Below, one piece after another: positions 27,601-36,728 of a stretch of DNA of 62,538 nt. The notes under the pieces were generated by a model. That model saw only the letters and a list, made by a program, of their open reading frames with translations. It made no database searches and was not told the origin of the DNA. The stretch is from Calditrichaceae bacterium (GTDB lineage Bacteria > Calditrichota > Calditrichia > RBG-13-44-9 > J075), in contig JABWBP010000016.1 of NCBI GenBank assembly GCA_013360445.1, positions 120,404-182,941 on the forward strand, written 5' to 3'. Numbering within the stretch: position 1 is the stretch's first letter; each line of letters starts with the position of its first letter. The translations under genes and the position numbers were made by a program.

Positions 27601-27770
27601 TGGGGCAAAAAGTGCGCACGCTGGTTAACGCGCGGCAACCCGCCGGCAGGTATGAAGTGAAATGGGAGGGGCGGGATGAAGAGGGAAAACCGGTCGGATC
27701 GGGAGTGTACTTTTACCGCTTAGAAGCCGGGGATTTCACGCAAACCCGGAAAATGCTGTTGCTGCGCTGA
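24678..27770 (+). CDS. Exported GH63-like (alpha/alpha)6 glycosidase with T9SS sorting domain
   Basis: A 1030-residue exported protein behind GGAGGA. Residues 30-230 form a beta-rich N-domain; about 235-330 is a module shared with the next gene (LCYHVPPQAQ ... NIPGNGYQGCELGHFDNPP); about 360-440 is Fn3-like. Residues of about 470-925 form an (alpha/alpha)6 domain with SREPTWGWGHGGQVFHES, NETIPFNGQHTTSAPWYNWE, DDDGLCEWGAH, WGAHAVLECVRDG and GYWNGPVWVEWQYL, as in GH63/mannosyl-oligosaccharide glucosidase-like enzymes. The C-terminus is an 'NPFNP' sorting domain (934-1030). It probably cleaves alpha-linked oligosaccharides at the surface; the exact substrate is unknown. Confidence 0.78.
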   Translation: MLVKPFIIFCILGWAFLPHASRAQPFLSNLSATKNDPVYTTYAAALERSEFILDEGYQFVWYDPQRGINFETDQAGSLCLAFKRNGEVRYFLNQMHAEPVLTTSYSDLVKYFYYPFADIRVEIFLLVYSSRIAIQDIVIHNEGFDTAQASVYPFLHHGSDELTDVALLPEQDGFIFRHSEPPDGWTVSHGVPYQEEVRNVYLLDRPADAWGAYTELGILAPVPAALNLRVKNASRQGLDNYCVEWGLVYHSDGTLCYHVPPQAQQIVLHNGSDAEILTEAAPKWGDPDPNIPGNGYQGCELGHFDNPPIAPGDSFQLIFTCLASGEQGVGRGVIPAVLPAPGGVNVNIQLSAAPHPPVPQQFSATFVGNHTAIFRWHPEPGCSYALYRRNALIEKGEYDRIAEGITDSVWVDFGLDPNQRYGYILTARDNAGNFSGHSIEVTNLEGNSFFEDVQNDFLSNLIQSGEVTVAALQKNVAVAPGESAPLRIIRGVIEDHGDVQSLIQQCRSLRTLDLQPFVQADEQLYGNIPQLTFTNPDYEMLYWNAFSLIRQCMLPPEGECSYNYYVFSREPTWGWGHGGQVFHESLAMLAYVFMDSPGAMNSQRVYLERQWNDGYINYRTGPYLNETIPFNGQHTTSAPWYNWENWEISQAGGDAAFLAEAYQSGKKFYNYWLANRDADDDGLCEWGAHAVLECVRDGLAVIWDQVGWPGNFECLDLNVMLVNEARSLAEMAQELGYANEYQFWMEEANARSALINQYMWDAETGFYYHVDKTDHDFTFNAPNDLKRMEIIGFLPLWAGVASPQQAAQLLQHLANPAKFWRNYGIPTLAADDSYYNPLGYWNGPVWVEWQYLIFRGLLRYGYVNEARQLAEKVFDNVIHQLKTNHWFWELYSPDAYQAGHHKTYIWSGLAARMLIDLENYPQGSEPAAANARPQGFELRQNYPNPFNPTTAISYQLSPMGQAALSDVQLTVYNLLGQKVRTLVNARQPAGRYEVKWEGRDEEGKPVGSGVYFYRLEAGDFTQTRKMLLLR

Positions 27771-27820
27771 GCGGAGGCGGCAGGGCTTCGGATATGCTTG
27801 AAAATATCGAGGATTACCAA

Positions 27821-30550
27821 ATGCGTTTCAAACTTTCTTCCTTCAGCAGAGTTTTATGGGTCGCAACGGCCATTGCCCTCGGTTGGAGCGGCGGCGAAAT
27901 TCCGGCGCAGACCTCGGTGTATTACAAAAACTTCGTACGCCATGCGGAAGGGGATTTTTGCTATCACCTCCCGCCAGTAGCCAGCTTCACCGCCTTCCTG
28001 AATAATGATCTCAGCAAAATCCTGCTGGAAAACGCCCCGCGCTGGACGCCCGGGGAGCCGAATATCGCCGGGAACGGCACCTTTGCCGTGGAGTTGGGCA
28101 ATTTCAACGATCCGCCGCTAACGGCAGGCGACAGCGTGTTCATGCGCTTTACCTGCAACGAGGCCGGCCAGCAAGGGGTGCTGGCGGATTCGGTCACCGG
28201 CATACCCTGGTTCGTCTTTCCCACCACCCTGCATCTTTCCGCGGCGAATTTGCCTAACCCGCCTCAAGGCGTTCTTCTGGAAATTAACCCCAACAACGAG
28301 CGGGTGATCAGTTGGGCGCCGCAGCCGGGCAAAACCTTTTCGGTGTACCGCCGGGAAGTTTCCGATACGCTCTGGAACGGTAAATCACGCATGCTCTACA
28401 CCCGCTTAGCGGAGAATCTTACCGGGAACAGTTTTACCGACCCCACCACGGCGGCGGAACGGCACGGTTATATAGTATTTGCCAAATCCGGCAATTTTTA
28501 CAGCTCCCACTCCCCGGAGGCAGTGGATTATCCCTACCCGCCCCGGGGCCTGGAGGCCGCGGTCGCTTATGCCAATCCTTTCAAAGTAGCGCTGACCTGG
28601 CAAGCCCCGGCGGGGCAGGCCAACCTGCTCTACCGGGTGTACCGCGCCGATTCTCCCGGAACGCCGATTGGCCCGGCCTACCTGCAAGGGGCAACGCCCG
28701 AACTCTTTTACCTGGATTCCTTGGTGGCGCAGGGCGCGACCTACTATTATCGCCTGACCGCGGTTAATTCCCTGGGGTTGGAAAGCGAGCCTTCCGAAGA
28801 AATTTCCGTTACCGTGGAAATATTCGCTAACGGCCAGCCGGATTTGAGCGTGCTGTTCATCTCCCGCTCCCCGCGCTATAACCGCTTCGATATCGTGTAC
28901 GATCCCCCGGGCTACAATCCCCATCCCCGCCCGGGCACGGAGGATGACCCGCATTACCCAACTTCCGGGGAGATGATGGCTTACACCGCCAATATTCGCA
29001 ATATCGGGGGCGGAACCGTGGAGGGATTTACCGCTGATTGGTACGTGGACGGCGTGCTGGCGCAGACCGAGACCTTCGGGCAACTTTTTCCCCGCCAGCG
29101 GGCTTATTCGCTATTCCAGAAACCCTGGAGCGCCCCGCCCGCGCTCATCAAATGCGAGCTGCAGCCGCTGAATCCGATCACCGAAGTGGCCCTTCAAAAC
29201 AACGCGCTGCAAATTCGCAGCAACGCCCTCTCTTTCCGGTTTCACGCGGAGCAGAACATCCTCGATCTTTTCGCTGCTCATCTGAATCCCATGGGATCCT
29301 ACAGTTTCGAGGACTGGGCGCAGGTGCAGATCAAACAGATGAACGATTTCTTTGCTGAGGCGGTTTATCCCATCACGCCCGGCGGGGTGCCGGAGGCGGT
29401 GTTCTTAGATACCCTGCTCTATTACGAAAACGGGGCGCTGCCGCCCGGCGGAACCCACGCGCCGGATGCGCTGCTGTGGGACGGGCAGTGGGGGTTTACC
29501 GGCGATCCCGGGGCGATCAACTATTTCCAGAATATCGTATTGGGACAGCAGAACGGGATGGACTGGGCGCTGCTGCACGAGTTAGGACACCAGATCGGGC
29601 TGATCGACCTCTACGTGTTAGACGTGCAGCAGAGCGAGTTCCAGGTGATCGAGCCGCGCACCGGGCAAACGCCCCCGCTCACTCCCATCGCCTGGGACGT
29701 GCTCTACTATTGCAGCCGCAGCAACTACCTGATGCACAGCAACTTTCAGAACGGCTTTTCCGACCACTCCGCGGGCGGGCTGCTGCGGAATTTGAGCAAG
29801 CGGCGCGGCTACTACGGCGATTACTTAGCCGACATCCCCGCGGACAATACCTTCCGGGTCAAGCGCCCCGACGGAACCGCGCTGCGCGACGCGGAGATCT
29901 GGATTTACCAGCAGCAGGATAACATCATTCCCGCTGCTCCCAAATTCCGCGGGATGACCGATTCCCAGGGTTATTACACCTTTCCCCACCTTACCGACAC
30001 CCTCTACCACGGCGGGATGGCGGTAGCCAATCCCTTTTCCAGCATCCACTCCCCCGCGCCCCAGGTGGTGGGAACCAATGCAGTGCTGTTCGTGCGGGCA
30101 GCCAAAGGCGACAGCGTGGGGTATCGTTTCTGGGATATCTGCGATTTTAACGTGGCGTACTGGGCGGGGAATCACGCCTCGGCAAGTTACGAGCTAACCG
30201 TCTCCGCGTGGTTCAACACTCCTCCCACGGGGGTGGATGGAACCGGCAACTCCCTGCCGAAAACTTTTGAATTGTTCCAAAATTATCCCAACCCCTTCAA
30301 CCCGGTTACGGAAATCCGCTACCAATTGCCGGTAGCCGCCCGGGTACAGTTGACGGTGTACAATATTTTAGGCCAAAAAGTACGCACTCTGATAGAGGAG
30401 AGCCGGCCGGCGGGCGTTTACTCGTTACCCTGGGACGGCCGCGACGATTCCGGGGAGCCGGCCGGCAGCGGAATCTACCTGTTAAAAATGGAGGCTTCTG
30501 GCGGCGGGGCGCGTTTGGTTCAAGCACGTAAAATGGTTTTACTGAGATAA
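27821..30550 (+). CDS. Exported multidomain protein with metzincin-like HExxHxxGxxD motif and T9SS sorting domain
   Basis: About 909 residues from the ATG at 27821, which follows GAGG; an earlier in-frame ATG at 27794 lacks a ribosome site. After the signal peptide, residues 35-120 repeat the module of the GH63-like neighbour (FCYHLPPVAS ... IAGNGTFAVELGNFNDPP). Two Fn3-like domains (about 150-320) and a CARDB-like region follow. HELGHQIGLID at 586-596 matches the zinc site HExxHxxGxxD of snapalysin-type metzincins. A carboxypeptidase-regulatory-like segment (GTALRDAEIWIYQQ) and an 'NPFNP' sorting tail close it. A surface metalloprotease is inferred; no activity is proven by sequence. Confidence 0.75.
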   Translation: MRFKLSSFSRVLWVATAIALGWSGGEIPAQTSVYYKNFVRHAEGDFCYHLPPVASFTAFLNNDLSKILLENAPRWTPGEPNIAGNGTFAVELGNFNDPPLTAGDSVFMRFTCNEAGQQGVLADSVTGIPWFVFPTTLHLSAANLPNPPQGVLLEINPNNERVISWAPQPGKTFSVYRREVSDTLWNGKSRMLYTRLAENLTGNSFTDPTTAAERHGYIVFAKSGNFYSSHSPEAVDYPYPPRGLEAAVAYANPFKVALTWQAPAGQANLLYRVYRADSPGTPIGPAYLQGATPELFYLDSLVAQGATYYYRLTAVNSLGLESEPSEEISVTVEIFANGQPDLSVLFISRSPRYNRFDIVYDPPGYNPHPRPGTEDDPHYPTSGEMMAYTANIRNIGGGTVEGFTADWYVDGVLAQTETFGQLFPRQRAYSLFQKPWSAPPALIKCELQPLNPITEVALQNNALQIRSNALSFRFHAEQNILDLFAAHLNPMGSYSFEDWAQVQIKQMNDFFAEAVYPITPGGVPEAVFLDTLLYYENGALPPGGTHAPDALLWDGQWGFTGDPGAINYFQNIVLGQQNGMDWALLHELGHQIGLIDLYVLDVQQSEFQVIEPRTGQTPPLTPIAWDVLYYCSRSNYLMHSNFQNGFSDHSAGGLLRNLSKRRGYYGDYLADIPADNTFRVKRPDGTALRDAEIWIYQQQDNIIPAAPKFRGMTDSQGYYTFPHLTDTLYHGGMAVANPFSSIHSPAPQVVGTNAVLFVRAAKGDSVGYRFWDICDFNVAYWAGNHASASYELTVSAWFNTPPTGVDGTGNSLPKTFELFQNYPNPFNPVTEIRYQLPVAARVQLTVYNILGQKVRTLIEESRPAGVYSLPWDGRDDSGEPAGSGIYLLKMEASGGGARLVQARKMVLLR

Positions 30551-30555
30551 AAAGC

Positions 30556-30699
30556 GATCATGTTAAGCACCAGTTGCAGGCCGAGGTGTTCCCTCTGGCG
30601 CTGTCATACAATTTTCATCCCCGGGCCGAGGAGAAACTGGCAGACAAGAAAATTCCCTATCTCTGGTCGTTTGAATTAAATGATGGTACGGCAGACTGA
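30556..30699 (+). pseudogene. Possible 3' remnant of an unknown gene
   Basis: A 47-codon stretch without a start reads HVKHQLQAEVFPLALSYNFH, continues through RAEEKLADKKIPYLWSF and ends LNDGTAD at TGA. Amino-acid composition looks protein-like, and no ribosome site or plausible start precedes it. It lies between two opposed real genes. It may be the tail of a lost gene; chance is not excluded. Confidence 0.25.
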
Positions 30700-30706
30700 T
30701 TCTCTG

Positions 30707-32380
30707 CTATCCCTCCCGTTTGATCTCTAACAACTCCTTCATCACCGGGTATAAATCCTCCCGGCTGCCTTTCACCCCGAAAGCGTCGTGCAGTTTTCGG
30801 TAGATTTGATACAGCTGCCGGTAAGTTCGATTTTCATTTTCATTGGGATGAAACACCTTCTTTTTAACCCGGCAAACCCGCGCTAACACTTCTTCGATGC
30901 GCCGGAAACCTTCCTGCCCCTTCAACGCCGCATACCCGCCCATGATCGCCGCGCCGAGGGCCACGGTCTGGGCGCTGTGGGCGATCTCCATGGGGCGGCC
31001 TAACACGTCGGCGTAGATTTGCATCACCAGGCCGTTTTTCTCCGCAATTCCCCCGCAGTTGATCACTTTGTCGATGCGAATGCCGTATTCTTCCAGGCGC
31101 TCGATGATGCGCAGGGCCCCGAAGGCGGTGGCTTCGATCAGGGCGCGGTAGATCTCATAATCCGTGGTCAGGAGGGTTTGCCCGACTAACAGGCCGGTAA
31201 GGTCAGGATCGGTGAGAATGTTGCGATTGCCGTTGTTCCAGTCCAGCGCCAGCAGGCCGCTCTGCCCCGCCTTCAAGCGCCGGGCTTTTTCGGTCAATTC
31301 AGCGTGGTAAGCTTCTCCCCGGTTCGCCGCCCGGCTCACGAACCAGTTGAAAATATCCCCCACCGCGGACTGCCCCGCCTCGATGCCGATGTACCCCGGC
31401 AGCACCGAGCCGTTGACGATACCGGCCACGCCGGGAACGTCTTTTAGCGCCTCTCCCGCGGGGAATACCATGATGTCGCAGGTGGAAGTACCCAAAATTT
31501 TCACCAGAATCCCCCTGCCCACCCCGCTGCCGACCGCGCCGGAGTGGGCGTCGATCGCCCCCACCGCAATGGGCGTTCCCGCGGGCAAATCCAATTTAGC
31601 CGCCCATTCCTCGCTCAAATACCCGGCAAGTTGATCGGAAGCGAGCGCTTTTTCATACAGGCGGTTGCGCAGCTCCCCCATCTCCGGGGCCAGGCGGGTA
31701 AGGAATTCCCGGTCCGGCAGGCCGCCCCATTCTTCGCTGTACATCGCTTTATGGCCGGCGGCGCAGACGTTGCGCTTCGCGTGTGAAACATCCTTGACGC
31801 CGGCCAGCAGCGCGGGAATGTAATCGGAAAGCTCCATCCAGGAGTACGCGGCCTGGAAAACTTCCCGGTCAACCTGCCGGCAGTGGAGAATCTTGGAGAA
31901 AAACCATTCCGAAGAGTAGGCCCCGCCGCATTTTGCCAGGTATCGAGGGCGCATCTCCGCCGCTAATTCCGTGATGATCCGCGCTTCCGCGGCCGCGGTA
32001 TGGTCTTTCCACAGCCAGGCCTGGGCGTTCAGATTATTGCGGAAGCGCTCCTGCACGCCTAAGGGAACCGCGCGCCGGTCCACCGGCAGGGGCGTGGAGC
32101 CGGTGGCGTCGATCCCGACGCCGCAAATATTTTTTCCGGCGACGCCCCGTTTCCGGGCCGCCGCCAGGGTCTTCTTGAGCGCCCTTTCCATGCTGCGCGG
32201 GTAATCGCCCGGGTGCTGCCGGGCCAGGTGGGGATCGCTCTCATCCAGCAAGATACCGTGCGCGCCGGAGGGATATGCCGCGGTTTCCGAGGCGATCTCC
32301 TCCCCGGAAGAAAGGTCGAGCACTAACGCTCTGATCGAATTGGTGCCGAAATCCAGCCCCAGGGCATACTTTGCGCTCAT
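30707..32380 (-). CDS. araB: Ribulokinase (FGGY family)
   Basis: Starting at the ATG at 32380 the product has about 557 residues and opens with YALGLDFGTNSIRALVLD, the FGGY ATP-binding phosphate-1 motif. Further signatures are GIDATGSTPLPVD, WKDHTA, GAIDAHSGAVG, KILGTSTCDIM and CGGIAEKNG, as in AraB-type ribulokinases that phosphorylate L- or D-ribulose at C5. An extension to 32437 is possible but reads as non-conserved. No araA or araD neighbours it; the D-arabinose/fucose isomerase 25 kb away could supply D-ribulose. A REP-like element lies upstream. The gene symbol reflects family, not proven substrate. Confidence 0.88.
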   Translation of the reverse strand: MSAKYALGLDFGTNSIRALVLDLSSGEEIASETAAYPSGAHGILLDESDPHLARQHPGDYPRSMERALKKTLAAARKRGVAGKNICGVGIDATGSTPLPVDRRAVPLGVQERFRNNLNAQAWLWKDHTAAAEARIITELAAEMRPRYLAKCGGAYSSEWFFSKILHCRQVDREVFQAAYSWMELSDYIPALLAGVKDVSHAKRNVCAAGHKAMYSEEWGGLPDREFLTRLAPEMGELRNRLYEKALASDQLAGYLSEEWAAKLDLPAGTPIAVGAIDAHSGAVGSGVGRGILVKILGTSTCDIMVFPAGEALKDVPGVAGIVNGSVLPGYIGIEAGQSAVGDIFNWFVSRAANRGEAYHAELTEKARRLKAGQSGLLALDWNNGNRNILTDPDLTGLLVGQTLLTTDYEIYRALIEATAFGALRIIERLEEYGIRIDKVINCGGIAEKNGLVMQIYADVLGRPMEIAHSAQTVALGAAIMGGYAALKGQEGFRRIEEVLARVCRVKKKVFHPNENENRTYRQLYQIYRKLHDAFGVKGSREDLYPVMKELLEIKREG

Positions 32381-32423
32381 TCTCAAACCTGTTTCGCGAG
32401 GGCGTAGAACAAATTGCACATTT

Positions 32424-32510
32424 GGAGATTCCGGCATTCCGCTTCGCTACAGCCGGAATGACAGAAAAAATTAGCGATTGGCTGTCATTCCTGCGAATGC
32501 AGGAATCTCC
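32424..32510. repeat. Compound inverted repeat of the GGAGATTCC/GGAATCTCC type
   Basis: Outer arms GGAGATTCC (32424-32432) and GGAATCTCC (32502-32510) enclose two smaller palindromic pieces, CATTCCGCTTCGC...CCGGAATGACAG and CTGTCATTCCTGCGAATGCA. It fills the gap between the ribulokinase and response regulator genes. This type of 'TGTCATTCC' repeat is common in environmental proteobacteria and other phyla. Confidence 0.7.
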
Positions 32511-32569
32511 TCAATGACACAGATTTGTGCAACCTGTGCTGCGCCCGTTTAACGAAGTGTTGACGAATG

Positions 32570-33199
32570 TTATTCCACCAGTTTGTGCCGGATGGCGTAG
32601 AGGATAATATCCGTATTGCGCTTCAGGTTCAGCTTTTTCAAAATACGGGTGCGATAAGTGCTCACCGCGCTGACGCTGAGGGAGAGTTGATCCGCTATTT
32701 CGGTAAGGGTTTTCCCCCGGGCGATCAGGATCATGATCTGGCGCTCTCGCGGGGAAAGCGACTCATGAAGCCCCTTGTTTCCTCTGCCGCGCACTTCCGC
32801 AGTAAGCTGCTCCGCCACCGCGGGACTGATATACAGACCCTCGGCAAAAATCTGCCGAATCGCCGCCAACAACTCCCGGGCCGCGCCATTTTTATTCAAA
32901 TACCCGGAAGCGCCGCCCCGGATGGCCTGAACCGCAAATTCATCCTCCGAGTACATGCTCAGAATGAGCACCGGAACCTCCGGCTTTTCCTTTTTCAGGT
33001 CTTCCAGCACCTCCAATCCGCTCCTGCCAGGCAGGGAAATATCCAGAATAATAAGGTCATACTTGCCTTTGCGGGACAACTGAATCGCTTGCGGGCCGTC
33101 TTCGGCTTCGTCAACGGATCTGATGCAATCGTCAGTGAGAAGAATTTGTTTCAACCCCTCCCGGAAAATCGGGTGATCATCCACCACCAGCACCTTCAT
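32570..33199 (-). CDS. NarL/FixJ-family response regulator
   Basis: About 209 residues from the ATG at 33199, which has AAGGA seven bases before it; a second ATG at 33205 sits too close. The receiver domain shows the acidic pair in VVDDHP, the phosphoacceptor Asp53 in IILDISLPG and the conserved Lys in YLNKNG. The C-terminal LuxR-type helix-turn-helix begins at LSPRERQIMILIARG. Phosphorylation would enable DNA binding. It starts 12 bases after the stop of the PAS kinase gene on the same strand, so the two make a two-component pair. Confidence 0.95.
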   Translation of the reverse strand: MKVLVVDDHPIFREGLKQILLTDDCIRSVDEAEDGPQAIQLSRKGKYDLIILDISLPGRSGLEVLEDLKKEKPEVPVLILSMYSEDEFAVQAIRGGASGYLNKNGAARELLAAIRQIFAEGLYISPAVAEQLTAEVRGRGNKGLHESLSPRERQIMILIARGKTLTEIADQLSLSVSAVSTYRTRILKKLNLKRNTDIILYAIRHKLVE

Positions 33200-33211
33200 A
33201 TCCATTCCTTT

Positions 33212-36200
33212 CTATTCTAATGGAACGCTAACCGTCAACCGCGTGCCCTTAGAGGGGCTTCCCGTGATCCTCACAGTTCCATTCAGCCCGTGGATTCGTT
33301 CCCGAATGCCGATCAATCCCAGGGAATTGAGATTATTCAGCGGCTCTTTACGGATGCCAATCCCGTTATCCGAGACGCTCAAGCGTAAGTTTTTGCCTTT
33401 TTCTTCCACCACAATGCTGACCTCGCTGGCTTTAGCGTGGCGCAGCACATTGGTGAGCGCTTCCTGGAAAACCCGGAAGAGGGCCAGGGACTGGTCGCCC
33501 GGCAACTGAATCTCCTTTACCCTGATATTGAGCCGGCAGCGGATTCCGGTCTGGGTTTGGAATTCCTTGGTGTGCCAGTTCAACGCTGCTAAAAATCCTA
33601 AGTGGTCCAATATGCTGGGGCGAAGTTCCTGGGAAATTCGCTGCACCGCTTTAATAGTATTTCCGATCAGGTCAGAGGTGGAGTGAATCTTGGAGAGCAG
33701 CGCCTCCGGTTCGCGGCCCAGGTTCATTTCCATCCAGCCTAAATTCATTTGTAAAATTGACAGCAACTGGCCTAATTCATCATGGATTTCCCGGGCAATT
33801 CGCGCCCGTTCTTCCTCCCGGGCCGATTCCTGGTGGGCGGAGAGCCGGCGCAGCTCTTCACCGGTTTTGTGGAGCGCCGCCTCGGTGCGTTTGCGGCTTC
33901 GAATCTCCCGGCGCAGCTCGCGATTGATCTCCTGCAAGCGGGCGGTACGCTCCTGCACCATTTCTTCCAGGCGGTCGCGATGCTTTTTCAACTCCTCTTC
34001 CACCTGTTTGCGTTCGGTAATGTCCGTCGCCGTTCCGATGATCCAGGCCACCTTCCCGTTCTCGTCGCGCACGGCGTTCCCGCGCCCGTAAAACCAGCGA
34101 ATGCTGCCGTCTTTGTGGAATTTACGGTGTTCGGATTCGTAAACCTCGCTCTTTCCTTTCAGAAGCTGGTTTAAGGCAACCCGGACCTTGCGGCGGTCTT
34201 CCGGGTGAATCAGGCGAACCCATTCTCCGCTGCGGGAACCGATCTCTCCGGGCAGGTATCCTAACATCGCATGCAAATTAGGCGCGAGGTAAATTTCGTC
34301 GCTCGCCAAATCCCAATTCCAGATGCCTACCTTACCGGCTTCCACCGCCAGGGCATAGCGTTGCTCGCTCTCCCGCAGCGCCGCTTCCGCTTTTTTGCGT
34401 TCGGTAATATCCTCCCCGGAACTCAGCGTTCCGCGAATATCTCCTTTTTCGTCGGTCAACATGGTATTGTGCCAGGCGATGATCCGCTCCTCTCCGCTGC
34501 GGGTTTTCACCGGGTTTTCGTAATATTCCAAATTGTCGATACTGCCGCTGATCAGCAGTCGGAAACTGTTCCGCACCGATTTTCTAATGTTTTCCGGCAG
34601 GAAATGGTCGAACCAGTTACGGCCAAGTATTGCCTTCTCTTCATATCCTAAAATCTCGCATCCTTTTTTATTGATGAGCTGCACCTTTTCGTTGCGGTCG
34701 AGCAGTACGAAAATAACCCTTGCCACATCTAAGTATTGCTGCGCCCGGTCGCGCTCCTTTTTCAGGGCTTCCTCAGCCGCTTTACGTTCGGTAATATCCC
34801 GGATGATCGCCTGGATTCTCCCGTCCGGGAGCATTTTGGCGCTGGCTTCCACGAGCAAAGGGGAACCATCCTTGCATTTCAACCTTCTTTCGACGCGCAG
34901 GATTGCGCCCTGACACAATTCCTCCATTCCCCGGGAGAATTTGTCCAGGTCTTCCGGCAGGTACAAATCCCTGATATGCAGCTTCAGAATCTCTTCCCGG
35001 GAATATCCTAACATTTTGCAGCCGCTGCTATTCACGTCGATGTGCCAGCCGGCCTCGTTCGCTACAAAAATCCCTTCGGCGGCCTGCTCTACCACGGTGC
35101 GGTAACGCTCTTCGCTCAGCCTCAAGGCTTCTTCCGCCTGCTTGCGCTCGCTTATGTCGATCACCACCGAGAGCACTGCGGAGTTTTCTTCGTACTGAAC
35201 CAGGCGAGAATGAGCTTCTATCGGTATTACTTTCCCATTCTTGTGATATACCCGGTATTCCGAAGGGAACTCCGGCCCTCCCTTTAAGAGTGATTCGATC
35301 CGCTTAATCGCACGCCGAGAATCATCCGGATGTATGAAATCAAAGGGATGTTTGGCGCCCATTTCTTCGCTGGAATAACCGAATATTTTGGAAAACGCCG
35401 GGTTGAAATAGAGGATTGTCCCTGTAGAGCTGATCACGCAAATCCCGTTAGGGATTTTCTCCATCAAGGTTCTTAAGCGCTCCTCGCTTTCCTGAAGGGC
35501 GCTTTCCGCTTTCCGGCGCTCCTCCATTTCCCGCTGCAACTTCGCATTGGCCTTTTCGAGCTGCGCGGTGCGCTGGCGCACCCGCTGCTCCAGAAGCTCC
35601 CCGGCTTCTCTGAGGGCGTCCTCCATCTTTTTCCGGGGTGTGATGTCCTGGCAAACGATCAGGACGGTGGGATTTCCCTGCCGGTCTTCCACCAGGCGGG
35701 CAAACTCTTCCACCCAGAGCAGGCTGCCATCCTTGCGAATTTTTTGAAGCTGCCAGCGATGGACGCTGCGCAGCGAGCGTGCGCACACTTCTAACTGTTT
35801 CAGCACTGCGGCGTGATCCTCGGGGCGGAATACTTTCAGCACCGATTGATTTATCAGCTCTTGCACCGTGTAGCCAAGCTGGCTGGCCCCGAATTCGTTG
35901 ACGGAGATTACCCTTCCCCGGGGATCAACCGTGAAATACATCGAGGGAACGTTTTCATACAAATCCCGGTAACGTTCCTCCGCCTCGCGCAGGAATATTT
36001 CCGCGCGTTTCTGCTCCGTAACATCGAAAACCGTGGCCAGGGGAACCGGTTTCCCGCGGAATTCGAACACTCCGCCGCGATATTCCATCCAGCACGTTTC
36101 CCCGGTTCGAGTGTTTAGCCTGATTTCCTCCCGGAAGGGAAGCGCCTTCCCATCTTGATGTTCCGCAGCGCGTTTTTTTACCAATTCTTGATGATCAGGG

Positions 36201-36457
36201 TGGACGATTTCCCAAAACTGCCGGGAGAGCAATTCTTCCCTGCCATAGCCGGTTTGCGCGAGCGCGGCAGGATTCGCGTAAATAGTGCGGCTGCCATGTA
36301 AAACGAATATTGCGGCGTCAATGGTTTCCACCAGGATCCGAAAGAGATCTTCCATTAATTCGATCCCTCCCTGCGGAAGCTGGCGAGATTTCTTCCCGGC
36401 ATTTCCGGAAGCTCTTTGCCGATCATTCTGCGCCGTGGCGCCTCTCCGATTCCCCAT
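33212..36457 (-). CDS. Six-PAS sensor histidine kinase, NarL-type partner (HisKA_3)
   Basis: About 1081 residues from the ATG at 36457, which has AAGGGTG six bases upstream; an upstream TTG at 36478 is less likely. Six PAS/PAC modules fill residues of roughly 35-830, each with the N..GC/A..LGY pattern. A coiled coil (about 830-880) leads to the HisKA_3 dimerisation domain with His892 in REIHDELGQ, then an HATPase domain (DNGIGI; GIRERI). There is no signal peptide or membrane segment, so sensing is cytosolic; no haem or flavin ligand can be assigned to a given PAS. It precedes and overlaps functionally with the response regulator. Confidence 0.93.
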   Translation of the reverse strand: MGNRRGATAQNDRQRASGNAGKKSRQLPQGGIELMEDLFRILVETIDAAIFVLHGSRTIYANPAALAQTGYGREELLSRQFWEIVHPDHQELVKKRAAEHQDGKALPFREEIRLNTRTGETCWMEYRGGVFEFRGKPVPLATVFDVTEQKRAEIFLREAEERYRDLYENVPSMYFTVDPRGRVISVNEFGASQLGYTVQELINQSVLKVFRPEDHAAVLKQLEVCARSLRSVHRWQLQKIRKDGSLLWVEEFARLVEDRQGNPTVLIVCQDITPRKKMEDALREAGELLEQRVRQRTAQLEKANAKLQREMEERRKAESALQESEERLRTLMEKIPNGICVISSTGTILYFNPAFSKIFGYSSEEMGAKHPFDFIHPDDSRRAIKRIESLLKGGPEFPSEYRVYHKNGKVIPIEAHSRLVQYEENSAVLSVVIDISERKQAEEALRLSEERYRTVVEQAAEGIFVANEAGWHIDVNSSGCKMLGYSREEILKLHIRDLYLPEDLDKFSRGMEELCQGAILRVERRLKCKDGSPLLVEASAKMLPDGRIQAIIRDITERKAAEEALKKERDRAQQYLDVARVIFVLLDRNEKVQLINKKGCEILGYEEKAILGRNWFDHFLPENIRKSVRNSFRLLISGSIDNLEYYENPVKTRSGEERIIAWHNTMLTDEKGDIRGTLSSGEDITERKKAEAALRESEQRYALAVEAGKVGIWNWDLASDEIYLAPNLHAMLGYLPGEIGSRSGEWVRLIHPEDRRKVRVALNQLLKGKSEVYESEHRKFHKDGSIRWFYGRGNAVRDENGKVAWIIGTATDITERKQVEEELKKHRDRLEEMVQERTARLQEINRELRREIRSRKRTEAALHKTGEELRRLSAHQESAREEERARIAREIHDELGQLLSILQMNLGWMEMNLGREPEALLSKIHSTSDLIGNTIKAVQRISQELRPSILDHLGFLAALNWHTKEFQTQTGIRCRLNIRVKEIQLPGDQSLALFRVFQEALTNVLRHAKASEVSIVVEEKGKNLRLSVSDNGIGIRKEPLNNLNSLGLIGIRERIHGLNGTVRITGSPSKGTRLTVSVPLE

Positions 36458-36728
36458 GAATTCACCCTTTTCCTGCAATTGAATGGCCTAATATACTTAT
36501 TGATTTACAATTTTTGATAGCACTCTTTTAAAAGCGCCCGGCAGTTAGGACGTGTGGCGGCGGGTCTTACCCTGCCGTTAATGTTCTATTTTCATTGAGT
36601 TAATCGTTGCCAAAGTTATCTTGATAGTGCTTGCATTCACCGGTCTCAAAATTTAACTTTAGTCGTGAATATAGAAACGAGCGATATTCAGAGCATTTTA
36701 GACCTTTCTGGCTCCCGGGAGTATTCTA

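Noticed and set aside
36479-36728. Sigma-54 promoter upstream of the activator gene
   Set aside because: I looked for GG-N10-GC near a TTGCA at about 36624 and did not find the GG element.
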